A stretch of 64,000 bases of DNA from Halorarum salinum (lineage in GTDB: Archaea; Halobacteriota; Halobacteria; Halobacteriales; Haloferacaceae). The position numbers and the translations under genes were made by a program. Positions 1 to 8,146 of the stretch are shown here, piece after piece; the stretch's first letter is position 1, and every line of letters begins with the position of its first letter. Location: the NCBI RefSeq assembly GCF_013402875.1, contig NZ_CP058580.1, positions 1 through 64,000 on the forward strand, in the 5' to 3' direction. The notes below the pieces were generated by a model. The model did no database searches. It had not been told where the DNA came from and worked only from the letters and a program-made list of their open reading frames with translations.

Positions 1-1393
1 AGCCCCTCCCCACCGTGTACAGCAGGTGGTCGGTGTCCCGCAGGTCGAGGACGTCCCGCCCGTCGACGACGACGAGCGGGCCGTCGAAGCCGTCCCAGTC
101 GATCCCGTCGAACTCAGGATGGTCGGTGACGAGCGCGACGGCGTCCACGTCCAGGTCGTGGATCCCCTCGAGCGGGACGCCCTCCGCGTCGAACCCCTCG
201 GCGTCGACGAGCGGGTCGGTCGCGAACACCTCGGCGCCGTTGTCCGCGAGCGTCCCGCAGACCCCGAGCGCGGGGCTCGCCCGCGTCTCCCGCACGCCGG
301 CGCGGTACGTCAGTCCGAGGACGAGCACCCGCGCGTCCGCGAGCGGGACCCCGCCCGCGTGGAGCTCCTCGTCCGCGCCGACGACCCCGTCCGCACGCAG
401 CCCCTCGGCCAGTTTCGCGGCGACGAAGCCGGGCATGGCGTCGTTCACGCCGCGGGCCGTCTCCAGCAGCGGCGCGGGCGACTCGAGCCAGTTGATGAGG
501 AAGTACGGGTAGTACGGGATGCAGTGTCCCCCGACGCCCGGGCCCGGCGTGTGGATGTCACAGAACGGCTGGGTGTTCGCCGTCTCGATGGCCTCGCGGG
601 TGTCGATCCCGAGTTCGTCGGTGAACCGGGCGAGCTCGTTCGCGAGCGCGATGTTCACGTCGCGGTAGAGCCCCTCGAACACCTTCACCGCCTCCGCCGT
701 CGTCGCGTCCGAGACGGGAAGCACGTCGTTGTCCACGAGTTCCTCGTAGAGGACCCGCGCACACGCGGTGCTCTCCCCGTCGATGCCGCCGACCACCTTC
801 GGGTGGGCGCCGCGGACGTCCCGGAGCGCCCGGCCGCTGGAGGTCCGCTCCGGGCAGAACGCGAGACCGAACTCGCCGCGGCGGAGGCCGCTCTCCCGCT
901 CGAGCAGCGGGAGCACCACGTCGTGGCACGTCCCCGGCGGGACCGTCGACTCCACGACGACGAGGTCGCCCGGGTGGAGCCCCTCGGCGATGCCCTCGAC
1001 CGCGGCCTCCAGCGTCGAGAGGTCGGGCTCGTTCGCCTCCGTGACGAGCGTGGGGACGATGACGACGTGGACGCTCGCGTCTCGGGCGGCCGCGGCCGGG
1101 TCGGCCATCGCCGTCAGCGCGCCGTCGTCGGTCACGGCCGCGACGGCCTCGGGGAGCCCCGGTTCGCGCTCGACGTGGCACTCGCCCGCGTTGACCGCCT
1201 CGACCACGTCGGGGTCGACGTCGACGCCGGTGACGTCGCCGCACGTCTCGGCGTACACCGTGGCGAGCGGGAGTCCCATCTTCCCGAGGCCGTACACCGC
1301 GACCGGCACCTCGCCGCGGGTGAACGCCGCGCGCCGGCCGTCCTCGTCGAGTTCGGAGCCGTACAGCGAGCGGACGTCGGTCCGGGTGGTCAC
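1..1393 (-). CDS. Nucleotide sugar dehydrogenase (UDP-GlcNAc/ManNAc 6-dehydrogenase, WbpA-like), C-terminus cut by window start
   Basis: The reading frame is open to the left edge of the window and codes about 464 residues, so at most a short C-terminus is missing. It starts with GTG at 1393, four bases into the stop of the upstream oxidoreductase gene (GTGA overlap). The N-terminus carries a Rossmann motif, GLGKMG, near residues 35-40. A GVGGHCIPYYP segment near residue 290 holds the catalytic cysteine expected in UDP-sugar 6-dehydrogenases. The family oxidises the C6 hydroxyl of UDP-GlcNAc or UDP-ManNAc to a carboxylate with two NAD+. It is the last gene of a four-gene overlapping cassette with oxidoreductase, aminotransferase and acyltransferase homologues, which points to a UDP-diacetamido uronic acid rather than plain UDP-glucuronate. 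Confidence 0.9.
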   Translation of the reverse strand, partial: MTTRTDVRSLYGSELDEDGRRAAFTRGEVPVAVYGLGKMGLPLATVYAETCGDVTGVDVDPDVVEAVNAGECHVEREPGLPEAVAAVTDDGALTAMADPAAAARDASVHVVIVPTLVTEANEPDLSTLEAAVEGIAEGLHPGDLVVVESTVPPGTCHDVVLPLLERESGLRRGEFGLAFCPERTSSGRALRDVRGAHPKVVGGIDGESTACARVLYEELVDNDVLPVSDATTAEAVKVFEGLYRDVNIALANELARFTDELGIDTREAIETANTQPFCDIHTPGPGVGGHCIPYYPYFLINWLESPAPLLETARGVNDAMPGFVAAKLAEGLRADGVVGADEELHAGGVPLADARVLVLGLTYRAGVRETRASPALGVCGTLADNGAEVFATDPLVDAEGFDAEGVPLEGIHDLDVDAVALVTDHPEFDGIDWDGFDGPLVVVDGRDVLDLRDTDHLLYTVGRG

Positions 1394-2367
1394 GAGACCA
1401 CCTCCGTCTCCCGCTCGGCGCGGTCGGCGGAGACGTCGTCGATCCGGCGGGCGACCTCGACGGCGCGGAGGCCGTCCTCGGCCGTGACGACGGGTTCTGT
1501 CCCGTGCCGGACCGAGGCGGCGAACGACTCCAGCTCCGCCTTCAGCGGCTCGCCGTTCTCGACGATGGGCCGCTCGACGACGCTCTCGACCCGCTCGCGC
1601 ACCGCGCCGTCGTCCTCGATGTACGCCGGCGCCGTGTGGCGGTGGATCTCCACGGACTGGTCCATGTAGTCCACGTGGATGCGGCACTCGCGCGCGGTGA
1701 TGCCGAGGGTCCGCACCTTCCGCTGGGTGACGCGGCTCGCCGTGAACGAGGCGACGACGCCGTCGTCGAACTCGCAGGTGGCGGCCGTGTAGTGGCCGTC
1801 CGCGGCGCCGGACGCGGTCACCGAGGTCGGGGCGCCGTCCAGCAGCGCACACACCACGTCGATGTCGTGGATCATCAGGTCGAAGACGGCCGAGTCTGCC
1901 ACCTCGCGGTCCCGCGGCGGGCCGAGCCGCTGGGCGTCGACCGCGAGCACCTCGACGTTCGGGACGACGTCGGCGAGCGCCCGGACCGCGGGGTTGAACC
2001 GCTCGATGTGTCCGACCTGGAGCACGAGCCCCGCGTCGCGGGCCCGGCGCGCGAGCTCCCGCCCGCGCGGGACGTCGTTCACGTACGGCTTCTCGACCAG
2101 CGCGTGGACGCCGGCGTCGATACAGCCGTCGAGCACCGACGGATGTGCGGCCGTCGGGACCGCGACGGAGACCAGGTCGGCGGCCGCGAGCAGCTCGTCG
2201 GTCCCGCGGGCGACCGTGCCGTAGTCGTTCGCGACCGAGCGGGCGGCGGACTCGTCGAGGTCGGAGACGCCGACGAGGTCCACGTCCGGGAGTTCGCTGT
2301 ACACCCGGGCGTGGTTTCGACCCATGCTGCCGACGCCGAGGACGCCGGCGGCGAGTGGCTCGGTCAT
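1390..2367 (-). CDS. Gfo/Idh/MocA-family oxidoreductase (WbpB-like sugar 3-dehydrogenase)
   Basis: This 325-residue protein has an N-terminal Rossmann fingerprint (GVGSMG, residues 11-16) and the family's conserved EKP motif at residues 92-94, in which the lysine is catalytic. In diacetamido uronic acid pathways the WbpB/WlbA homologue oxidises C3 of the UDP-GlcNAc uronate, giving the 3-keto substrate for the aminotransferase. Its stop overlaps the start of the dehydrogenase gene downstream and its start overlaps the stop of the aminotransferase gene upstream (ATGA), so translation is probably coupled. The substrate is inferred from the cassette. The protein alone could be read only as a family member. 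Confidence 0.85.
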   Translation of the reverse strand: MTEPLAAGVLGVGSMGRNHARVYSELPDVDLVGVSDLDESAARSVANDYGTVARGTDELLAAADLVSVAVPTAAHPSVLDGCIDAGVHALVEKPYVNDVPRGRELARRARDAGLVLQVGHIERFNPAVRALADVVPNVEVLAVDAQRLGPPRDREVADSAVFDLMIHDIDVVCALLDGAPTSVTASGAADGHYTAATCEFDDGVVASFTASRVTQRKVRTLGITARECRIHVDYMDQSVEIHRHTAPAYIEDDGAVRERVESVVERPIVENGEPLKAELESFAASVRHGTEPVVTAEDGLRAVEVARRIDDVSADRAERETEVVS

Positions 2368-3485
2368 GCGCTCTTGCGGCCGGTCTCGGCCGCGACCTCC
2401 GCGTTCGTCTCGGGGGCGTACGCCTCGACCGCGTCGGCGACCCGTCGGAGGTCGTCGGTCGAGAGCCCCGGGTGGACCGGCAGCGAGAGCACCTGCTCGG
2501 CGGCGCGCTCGGCGACCGGGCAGTCGGCGTCGACGCCCCCGTAGGCGGGCTGTCGGTGGATGGGGGTCGGGTAGTAGACGCCCGTGCCGACGCCCGCGTC
2601 CTCGAGGTGGTCGCGGAGGCCGTCGCGGTCGTCGGAGCGAACGGTGTACTGGTGGTAGACGTGCCGGGACCCCGGGGGCTCGTGGGGGGTGACGACGCCG
2701 GCGTCGTCGAGCCGCTTCGAGAGGTAGGCGGCGTTCCCCCGGCGCGCGATGGTCCAGTCGACGAGCTTCGGGAGCTGCGCCCGGCCGATGGCCGCACAGA
2801 GGCTCGTCATCCGGAAGTTGTGGCCGACCTCGGCGTGCTCGTACCCCGAGACGCGGCCGTGGTCGGCGAAGCGGGCGACCCGGTCGGCCAGGTCGGCCCG
2901 GTCGGTCGTCACCATCCCGCCCTCCCCCGTCGTCATGTTCTTCGTCGGGTAGAACGAGAAGCAGGCCGCGTCGCCCAGCGTGCCGACGCGCCGCCGGTCG
3001 TACTCGGCGCCGTGGGCCTGTGCGGCGTCCTCGACGAGCGCGAGGTCGTGCTCGTCGGCGATCTCGCGGAGACGGTCCATCTCGGCGGGGAGCCCGTAGA
3101 GGTGGACCGCGAGGATCGCCGCGACGTCGTCGCGCTCGCGGACGACCCGCTCGACCTCGCGCGGGTCGAGCGTGAACGTCGTGGGGTCGACGTCCGCGAA
3201 GACGGGTTCCGCGCCCGCGAGCCGGATCGCGTTCGCGCTCGCGACGAACGAGAACGGCGTCGTCACGACCGCGTCGCCCCCGCCGACGCCGAGCGCCTCG
3301 AAGGCCGCGTGGAGCGCGGTCGTGCCGTTCGTCGTCGCGACGCCGTGGTCCGCCCCGCAGAAGCCGGCGAACTCGTCCTCGAAGCGGCGGACCTCCTCGC
3401 CGTCCGCCAGCTGGCCGCTCTCGAGCACGCGCTCGACGCCCTCGTGCTCCTCCTCCCCGACCTGTGGGTTCGCGATGGGGATCAT
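2364..3485 (-). CDS. DegT/DnrJ/EryC1/StrS aminotransferase (WbpE-like)
   Basis: This 373-residue PLP enzyme starts at the ATG at 3485, which overlaps the stop of the acyltransferase gene (ATGA). The frame stays open far upstream, but that extension is arginine-rich shadow of the next gene. The PLP lysine lies in FYPTKNMTTGEGG (Lys182), the normal place for sugar aminotransferases, and the VEDAAQAHGA segment near 151 is also typical. The family transfers an amino group, usually from glutamate, onto a keto sugar nucleotide. Between WbpB-like and WbpD-like neighbours the expected product is the 3-amino-3-deoxy UDP-N-acetyl uronate. Confidence 0.9.
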   Translation of the reverse strand: MIPIANPQVGEEEHEGVERVLESGQLADGEEVRRFEDEFAGFCGADHGVATTNGTTALHAAFEALGVGGGDAVVTTPFSFVASANAIRLAGAEPVFADVDPTTFTLDPREVERVVRERDDVAAILAVHLYGLPAEMDRLREIADEHDLALVEDAAQAHGAEYDRRRVGTLGDAACFSFYPTKNMTTGEGGMVTTDRADLADRVARFADHGRVSGYEHAEVGHNFRMTSLCAAIGRAQLPKLVDWTIARRGNAAYLSKRLDDAGVVTPHEPPGSRHVYHQYTVRSDDRDGLRDHLEDAGVGTGVYYPTPIHRQPAYGGVDADCPVAERAAEQVLSLPVHPGLSTDDLRRVADAVEAYAPETNAEVAAETGRKSA

Positions 3486-4057
3486 CGGACCGTGTTTCCC
3501 CCTTGCAGCCGCTCGGGGAGCGGCTGGTGTTCGGCGGGCGCCCCGACGGCCAGCGTGTCCGCGGGCACGTCCTCCGTGACGACCGCGCCGGCGGCGACGA
3601 ACGCGCGCTCGCCCACCGTGACGCCCGGGAGGACGGTCGCGTTCGCGCCGACGGTCGCGTCGTCCTCGAGGGTCGGTCCCTCGAGGTCGACCTCCTGGCG
3701 CAGCGGGTAGTCGTCGTTCGTGAGCACCGCGCCCGGGCCGACGAACACGCGGTCGCCGACCGTGGTGTTCGTCGGGAGGTACGCGCCGGTCTGGATGCTC
3801 ACCTCGTCGCCGACGGTCGACCCGCCGTCGATGACCGCGCGGGTTCCCACGAGCACGCCGTCGCCGATGACCGTGTCCTCGCGGACCAGCGCGTCGTGGC
3901 CGGTGGTGAACCCCTCGCCGACGGTCACGTCGCCGTAGACGACGGTGCCCCGGCGGATGGTCGCCCCGCGCCCGATGGTCGGCATCGACCCGTCGGGGTC
4001 CCCGAGGGTCACGTCGGGGTGGACCTCGGCGCCGTCGCCGAGCGACGTGTTCGTCAC
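3482..4057 (-). CDS. Left-handed beta-helix (hexapeptide repeat) acyltransferase, WbpD-like N-acetyltransferase
   Basis: This 191-residue protein consists mostly of hexapeptide repeats (for example TIGRGATIRRGTVVYGDVTVG), the signature of left-handed beta-helix acyltransferases. A C-terminal VAAGAVVTEDVPADTLAVGAPA segment is typical of sugar O/N-acetyltransferases. I chose the GTG at 4057 because the family usually begins just before the repeats. The frame remains open to 4255 with residues unlike the family. It would acetylate the 3-amino group made by the aminotransferase. It is the first gene of the overlapping cassette, so its promoter should lie in 4058-4358. Confidence 0.85.
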   Translation of the reverse strand: MTNTSLGDGAEVHPDVTLGDPDGSMPTIGRGATIRRGTVVYGDVTVGEGFTTGHDALVREDTVIGDGVLVGTRAVIDGGSTVGDEVSIQTGAYLPTNTTVGDRVFVGPGAVLTNDDYPLRQEVDLEGPTLEDDATVGANATVLPGVTVGERAFVAAGAVVTEDVPADTLAVGAPAEHQPLPERLQGGNTVR

Positions 4058-4358
4058 TGTGGCCCCCCTGGGCGGCCAAGCGACCGCGGGACTGCACCGC
4101 CGTTCGGTCCGGTACGTCGGGTCTGTGAGTGTGTCGAAGACATGGATAGGAACTGCTCGGTCACTTTCCCGGCAGTGTCCGCCCTTGCCCGGTATCGAAC
4201 CATTGTTATGTGCGGCTTTGCCGTCGTTAATACACGGCTGCCGCCGCGGCGCCACCCCGGCGCGTGCGGTCGCCGCCTCGCCGCCGATACCGGCTCACGC
4301 CATCGCCTCCGGCGGTAGCACGTCCGGAACCGCGGCTCCAGTCGCCCCCGCGCCACCG
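4058..4358 (-). promoter_or_regulatory. Leader/promoter region of the UDP-sugar cassette
   Basis: This 301-nt stretch separates the methyltransferase stop from the acyltransferase start and I see no convincing gene in it. Read on the minus strand it has AT-rich TATA-like elements at about 4225-4234 (GTGTATTAAC) and 4201-4211 (ACATAACAATG). Either would give a leader of over 100 nt before the GTG at 4057, unlike the short leaders elsewhere in this window. An upstream in-frame start cannot be excluded. Confidence 0.4.
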
Positions 4359-5171
4359 TCAACGGCCCCCGTCCCCGCGCCCGGGGCGAGCGGAGTCGTC
4401 GTCCCCGCGTCGGCCGGCCGTCGACGGGCCCCGCTTGCGCGCGACGTAGTACACGGTCGGGCCGAACGCCCGCGAGAGCGCCCCGGATTTGCCGATGGTG
4501 GCGATCGGCTCGAAGCCGAACGCCCGGAGCTGGCGCCGCTGGGCCCGGGGGGTCGTCTGGTACGCCAGATACGTCTCGTCGCTGTTGGTGAAGCGCTTGT
4601 AGGGGGTCCCGACGAGCCCGTCGGCGGCGTTGCGCGCCCAGAAGCCGAGGGCGCCCAGGAACTCGGAGGCCGTCGGCGGATGGATCAGGAACTGCCGTCG
4701 GCTGTTGTGCGCGCTGAACACGAACCGGCCGTCGTCGGCGAGCACGCGGTTGATCTCGCCGAGTGCCGCGTGCCGCTTCCCCTCGGGGTACAGGTCGTCG
4801 AGGCCGTTGTACGAGAACAGGACGGTGCCGAACCGGCCGTCGGGGACCGGTATCCGGGTCGCATCGCCCCGGATGCACGGCGCGTCCACGGCGGCCGCGG
4901 TCTCCCGGATCATCGGGCCGCTTCGGTCCAGGGCGACGACGTCGTAGCCCCGTTCGACCAGGGCGACGGTCGTTCGACCGGCGCCGCAGCCGAGGTCGAG
5001 CACCGGCGCGTCGGGGTCGAAGAACCCCCGTTCGAGCGCCCGCCGTTCCTGTTCGAACAGGCCGCCAGCCCGGAGCGTCACGTACCTCCGCACTGCGTCC
5101 TCGCGCCGGTAATCGGCGGTGTCTCCGACGCCCGTCCCCCGTTCGTCCGCGCGCGTTCGACTCGATACCAT
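4359..5171 (-). CDS. Class I SAM-dependent methyltransferase
   Basis: This protein has about 270 residues with motif I DLGCGAGRTT at 59-68, the acidic end of beta-2 (VALDRS) near 80, and post-motif strands typical of class I Rossmann methyltransferases. I chose ATG 5171, because the extra 34 codons available upstream are arginine/proline-rich and unlikely to be coding. The C-terminal 20 residues are charged and probably disordered. It lies on the same strand as the UDP-sugar cassette but is separated from it by 301 nt. A sugar or small-molecule methyltransferase is possible, but nothing in the sequence fixes the substrate. Confidence 0.8.
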   Translation of the reverse strand: MVSSRTRADERGTGVGDTADYRREDAVRRYVTLRAGGLFEQERRALERGFFDPDAPVLDLGCGAGRTTVALVERGYDVVALDRSGPMIRETAAAVDAPCIRGDATRIPVPDGRFGTVLFSYNGLDDLYPEGKRHAALGEINRVLADDGRFVFSAHNSRRQFLIHPPTASEFLGALGFWARNAADGLVGTPYKRFTNSDETYLAYQTTPRAQRRQLRAFGFEPIATIGKSGALSRAFGPTVYYVARKRGPSTAGRRGDDDSARPGRGDGGR

Positions 5172-5269
5172 CGGCCCTGGCGTGGGTATCGACGTCGCAA
5201 CGGCGCCACGTCCGTTCGTGCGGCCGCGGCGGGGACGCGTCGACGCGACGAACCTCCCAGTGCGGCCAG

Positions 5270-6643
5270 TCATGTCCCACAGCCCCCCCGGGACCGGGCT
5301 CCGGACTCGCGGAGGCGCCGCACGGAGACGTCGGTCGTCTCGATGTTGGAGTTCGTGAAGCGGTACGGCCTGTCGGTGACCGCGAAGTGGGCGTCGCGGA
5401 TGGCGCCGTTCACCCGGGTCGCGCTGACGCCCGTGCGGTTCCGGCCGGTCTGGTGGACGCAGAGCCCCTCGAACACGCAGTCGTCGCGCTCATTCGCCTG
5501 GATCGCGGCGCCGGTCGCGGCCGACCCGGTGACCGTCACGTTCTCGACGCGGAAGGAGCCCCCGCGGCCGAAGAGGCCCCTGGACTCCTGCGCGTGCTTG
5601 ATGCGGATGGCGTTGACGCCGTCGGCGTCGACGTGGACGTGGCTGTCGCGCATCGTCGCCGACGTCAGTTCCGTGGAGAACGTCACTCCCCCGTCGCTCT
5701 CGGTCACCGCGAGCATCTCGACGAGACAGTCCTCGACGAGGACGTCGTCGCCGCCGCGGAGGCGGATGCCGCGCATGTTCTCGAACCTCTGACGGGGCTC
5801 GTCGCACCTGACGTGGACGCCGCGGACGATGCTGCCGGCGTCGGCGTTCACGCGCACGCTCGCGACGTCGTTGTTGGCGTAGTAGCCGCCGAGCACACGG
5901 ACGCGGCCCTCCGGGGGGTCGGCGTAGAGGCCGTTGTCCGAGAACCCCTCGACGTGACAGTCGGCGAACGTGAGATCCCCGCGCGTGTCGTCGCCCACCT
6001 CACAGCCGGTGATGCCCGGCCGCATCGCCACCGCGCCGTCGGGCAGACGGAGCCGTTCGATCCGCCCGACGCCGTCGGGACTCGCGACGTCCACGCGGAC
6101 GGTGTCCGTGTCGACGTCCTGTCGCCCGCTGACCGAGACGTCCCGCAGGAGGAGGTCGTCGTCGACGCGGGCGACGATCGGCCGGCCGCCCGTCCGGTCC
6201 GCGCGGAAGTCGAACCGGAGCCCCTCGACGAGCAGGCGGGAGGCGGTGCCGGGCGCCCCGAGTTCGATCACCTCGTCGTCGAACCCCTCCTCCGGGACGA
6301 CGGTCGCCCCGTCGGAGACGAGGCCGAACGAGTCGAACTCGGTGAACTCCCAGGTCTCCTCGAGCCGGTACCGGCCCGGCGGGAGATACAGGAGCCGGCC
6401 GTCGGCGGCGACCTCCTCCAGGGTCCCCTCGATGGGCTCCGTGCCGAACGGGTCGACCCCGTGCTCCTCGAGGTCGACCACCTCGTCGATCCCCCACGCG
6501 TCGGCGACGTCGTCCAGGTTCGGTCGGTCGGCGGGCGGCGGCTCCCCCCACGGCTCCGGCTCCGACTCCGGCTCCCTGCCGCCGCAGCCGGCGAGCCCGA
6601 CCGACGCTCCCGCGGCGGCCGCTAGCAGCGCTCGCCTCTTCAT
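5270..6643 (-). CDS. Secreted lipoprotein with right-handed parallel beta-helix (pectate-lyase-like fold)
   Basis: This 457-residue protein begins with a short signal ending in the lipobox GLAGC (Cys at about residue 20), followed by an acidic, proline-rich linker. The body has repeating short beta strands with asparagine/aspartate-rich turns (for example DVLVEDCLVEML, FADCHVEGFSDNGLYA), characteristic of PbH1 repeats. I cannot see a clear catalytic triad, so carbohydrate binding or lyase activity remains open. It should be anchored outside the membrane. A minus-strand TATA-like element (GTATAACAAT, about 6672-6681) lies about 30 nt upstream of the ATG, consistent with a leaderless transcript. 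The related beta-helix protein at 9457-10815 suggests a shared surface role. Confidence 0.8.
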   Translation of the reverse strand: MKRRALLAAAAGASVGLAGCGGREPESEPEPWGEPPPADRPNLDDVADAWGIDEVVDLEEHGVDPFGTEPIEGTLEEVAADGRLLYLPPGRYRLEETWEFTEFDSFGLVSDGATVVPEEGFDDEVIELGAPGTASRLLVEGLRFDFRADRTGGRPIVARVDDDLLLRDVSVSGRQDVDTDTVRVDVASPDGVGRIERLRLPDGAVAMRPGITGCEVGDDTRGDLTFADCHVEGFSDNGLYADPPEGRVRVLGGYYANNDVASVRVNADAGSIVRGVHVRCDEPRQRFENMRGIRLRGGDDVLVEDCLVEMLAVTESDGGVTFSTELTSATMRDSHVHVDADGVNAIRIKHAQESRGLFGRGGSFRVENVTVTGSAATGAAIQANERDDCVFEGLCVHQTGRNRTGVSATRVNGAIRDAHFAVTDRPYRFTNSNIETTDVSVRRLRESGARSRGGCGT

Positions 6644-6732
6644 GGTCGGTCAGGGGACCGTCGGCGGATTGTTATACGTCCCGTGTTCGCGGTACGGTCA
6701 CCCTGTCGTCCGGAGAGGGCGTCCACTTTCCC

Positions 6733-7839
6733 CTAGCGCGCGTCCAGTTCCGCGTACGAGAGCGCCCATCCGTTCGGGTCCCTGAGCGAGACGCCGCCGG
6801 CGCTCCACGGCGTCTCGTCCGGGCCGCCGAGGTCGTAGGCGACGAGGCCGGTCGGGCTCGCGACCGCCGAGAGCGGCGGGGCCGTGTCGGGGAGGAACCC
6901 CCGCTCCCGGAGCAGCGACGGCGGGATCGTGTCGCCGCTGTGGGCGACGATGTCGGCGTCCGACAGTTCGGGGAGCACCCCCGACAGCAGCGCGCGCAGC
7001 CCCGCCCGTCGATCCCGGCCGCCCGCGAGCGGGTAGACGTCGACGAGGTTGGCGGTGGTGACGCCCCCCTCAGTCGCCGTCCCCGTGACGAGCGCGGCGG
7101 CCGTCTCGCCCGCGACCTCCGCCGAGTAGACGGTGTAGTCCCACATCGGGTTCCGGTAGCGCCACTCGAGGAACGCCTCGTCCCGGACGGCGTGGACGCC
7201 GGCCGGGACCGCCCGCCCGTACAGCCGCGACAGCAGGCCGACCGGGACGTCGGCGTGTCTGAGAACCCGCGCGTCGTCCGGCACGCTCGCCCGCCGGTCG
7301 CACCTCCTCGCGTACGCCCGCGCGACCGGACCCGCGACGGACCCGGCGAGGCGCCCGAGTGCCCCCTCGCGGTCGCCGGCCAGCGCCGCCGGGTCCTGGA
7401 TCCGGTAGTACGACGGGAGCGTGGCCACCTCCTCGCCGCCCGCCTTCAGGAACCCGGGTCGCGAGAGGTCGTTCGGGCAGTTGAAGCAGAACCGCGGGGC
7501 CATGTCGCGGTAGTGGTCGAGGGCCCGCCCGGTGAGCCGGCTGAAGACGCCGCGACGGCGGTGGTCGGGGTGGACCATCGTGTCGCCGAAGCGGAGCGCG
7601 AGCGTCTCCTCGCCGCCGGCGCGCATCCGGAAGGGGACCTGCGGGCGAGCGCCCGCCAGTTCGCCCCCCGCGTCGGCGACGAGGACGGGGACGTGCGAGA
7701 CGTACGGGGTCTCGCGGTACTTCCAGTCGAACCACGCCTCGCTCCCGCCGCCGAACGCCTCGTCGTACATGTCGAGGAACCCCGCGAGGTCGTCGGGGTT
7801 GAACCACCGCAACTGGTACTGGTCCTCGGAGTCGGTCAT
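6733..7839 (-). CDS. GNAT-family N-acetyltransferase
   Basis: This 368-residue protein has an N-terminal GNAT core. GDTMVHPDHRRRGVFSRL near residues 85-102 matches motif A, with the acetyl-CoA pyrophosphate-binding loop (RRRGVF) after a beta strand. The C-terminal half is a second, weaker GNAT-like region (VYSAEVAGETAAALVTG), as in two-domain members. It probably acetylates an amine in a small molecule or glycan, with the substrate unknown. A TATA-like element (CTAACTATGG on the minus strand, about 7862-7871) sits about 28 nt before the start, suggesting its own promoter. It lies between envelope-related genes. Confidence 0.75.
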   Translation of the reverse strand: MTDSEDQYQLRWFNPDDLAGFLDMYDEAFGGGSEAWFDWKYRETPYVSHVPVLVADAGGELAGARPQVPFRMRAGGEETLALRFGDTMVHPDHRRRGVFSRLTGRALDHYRDMAPRFCFNCPNDLSRPGFLKAGGEEVATLPSYYRIQDPAALAGDREGALGRLAGSVAGPVARAYARRCDRRASVPDDARVLRHADVPVGLLSRLYGRAVPAGVHAVRDEAFLEWRYRNPMWDYTVYSAEVAGETAAALVTGTATEGGVTTANLVDVYPLAGGRDRRAGLRALLSGVLPELSDADIVAHSGDTIPPSLLRERGFLPDTAPPLSAVASPTGLVAYDLGGPDETPWSAGGVSLRDPNGWALSYAELDAR

Positions 7840-7896
7840 ACCGTCGACACGTGCGTGATCCCCATAGTTAGTCGCCGTGCCGCGGACGCGTCGGGG

Positions 7897-8112
7897 TCAG
7901 TCCTGCCCCTCCGCGAGCGGCGTCGCCGCCTCCCCGTCTTCCGCGTTCCGGAACACCTCGCAGTGGTCGCGGTGGTCGAAGTCGTACCTGTCGTTGCAGA
8001 TGTCCGCGCGCATGGGGGAGACGAACGACTCCTGGGCCCGGCAGAACGGGCGCTCGTGGTCGAACTCGAGTTCGCCGTCGTCGTCGCGGTACTCGAGGTA
8101 CGGGCAGGTCAT
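7897..8112 (-). CDS. Small cysteine-containing conserved-type haloarchaeal protein (71 aa)
   Basis: This 71-residue acidic protein has four cysteines (MTCPYLEYR, PFCRAQ, ADICNDRY, DHCEVF) and several histidines, spaced as might bind zinc or an Fe-S cluster. I do not recognise a named function. It has its own minus-strand TATA-like box (GTGATAACATTG, about 8136-8147) about 28 nt upstream. It starts 34 nt downstream of the stop of the BKACE gene on the same strand, so co-transcription is also possible. Confidence 0.75.
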   Translation of the reverse strand: MTCPYLEYRDDDGELEFDHERPFCRAQESFVSPMRADICNDRYDFDHRDHCEVFRNAEDGEAATPLAEGQD

Positions 8113-8146
8113 ACGGGGTACACCTCAGGGCGGGGGCTCAATGTTA

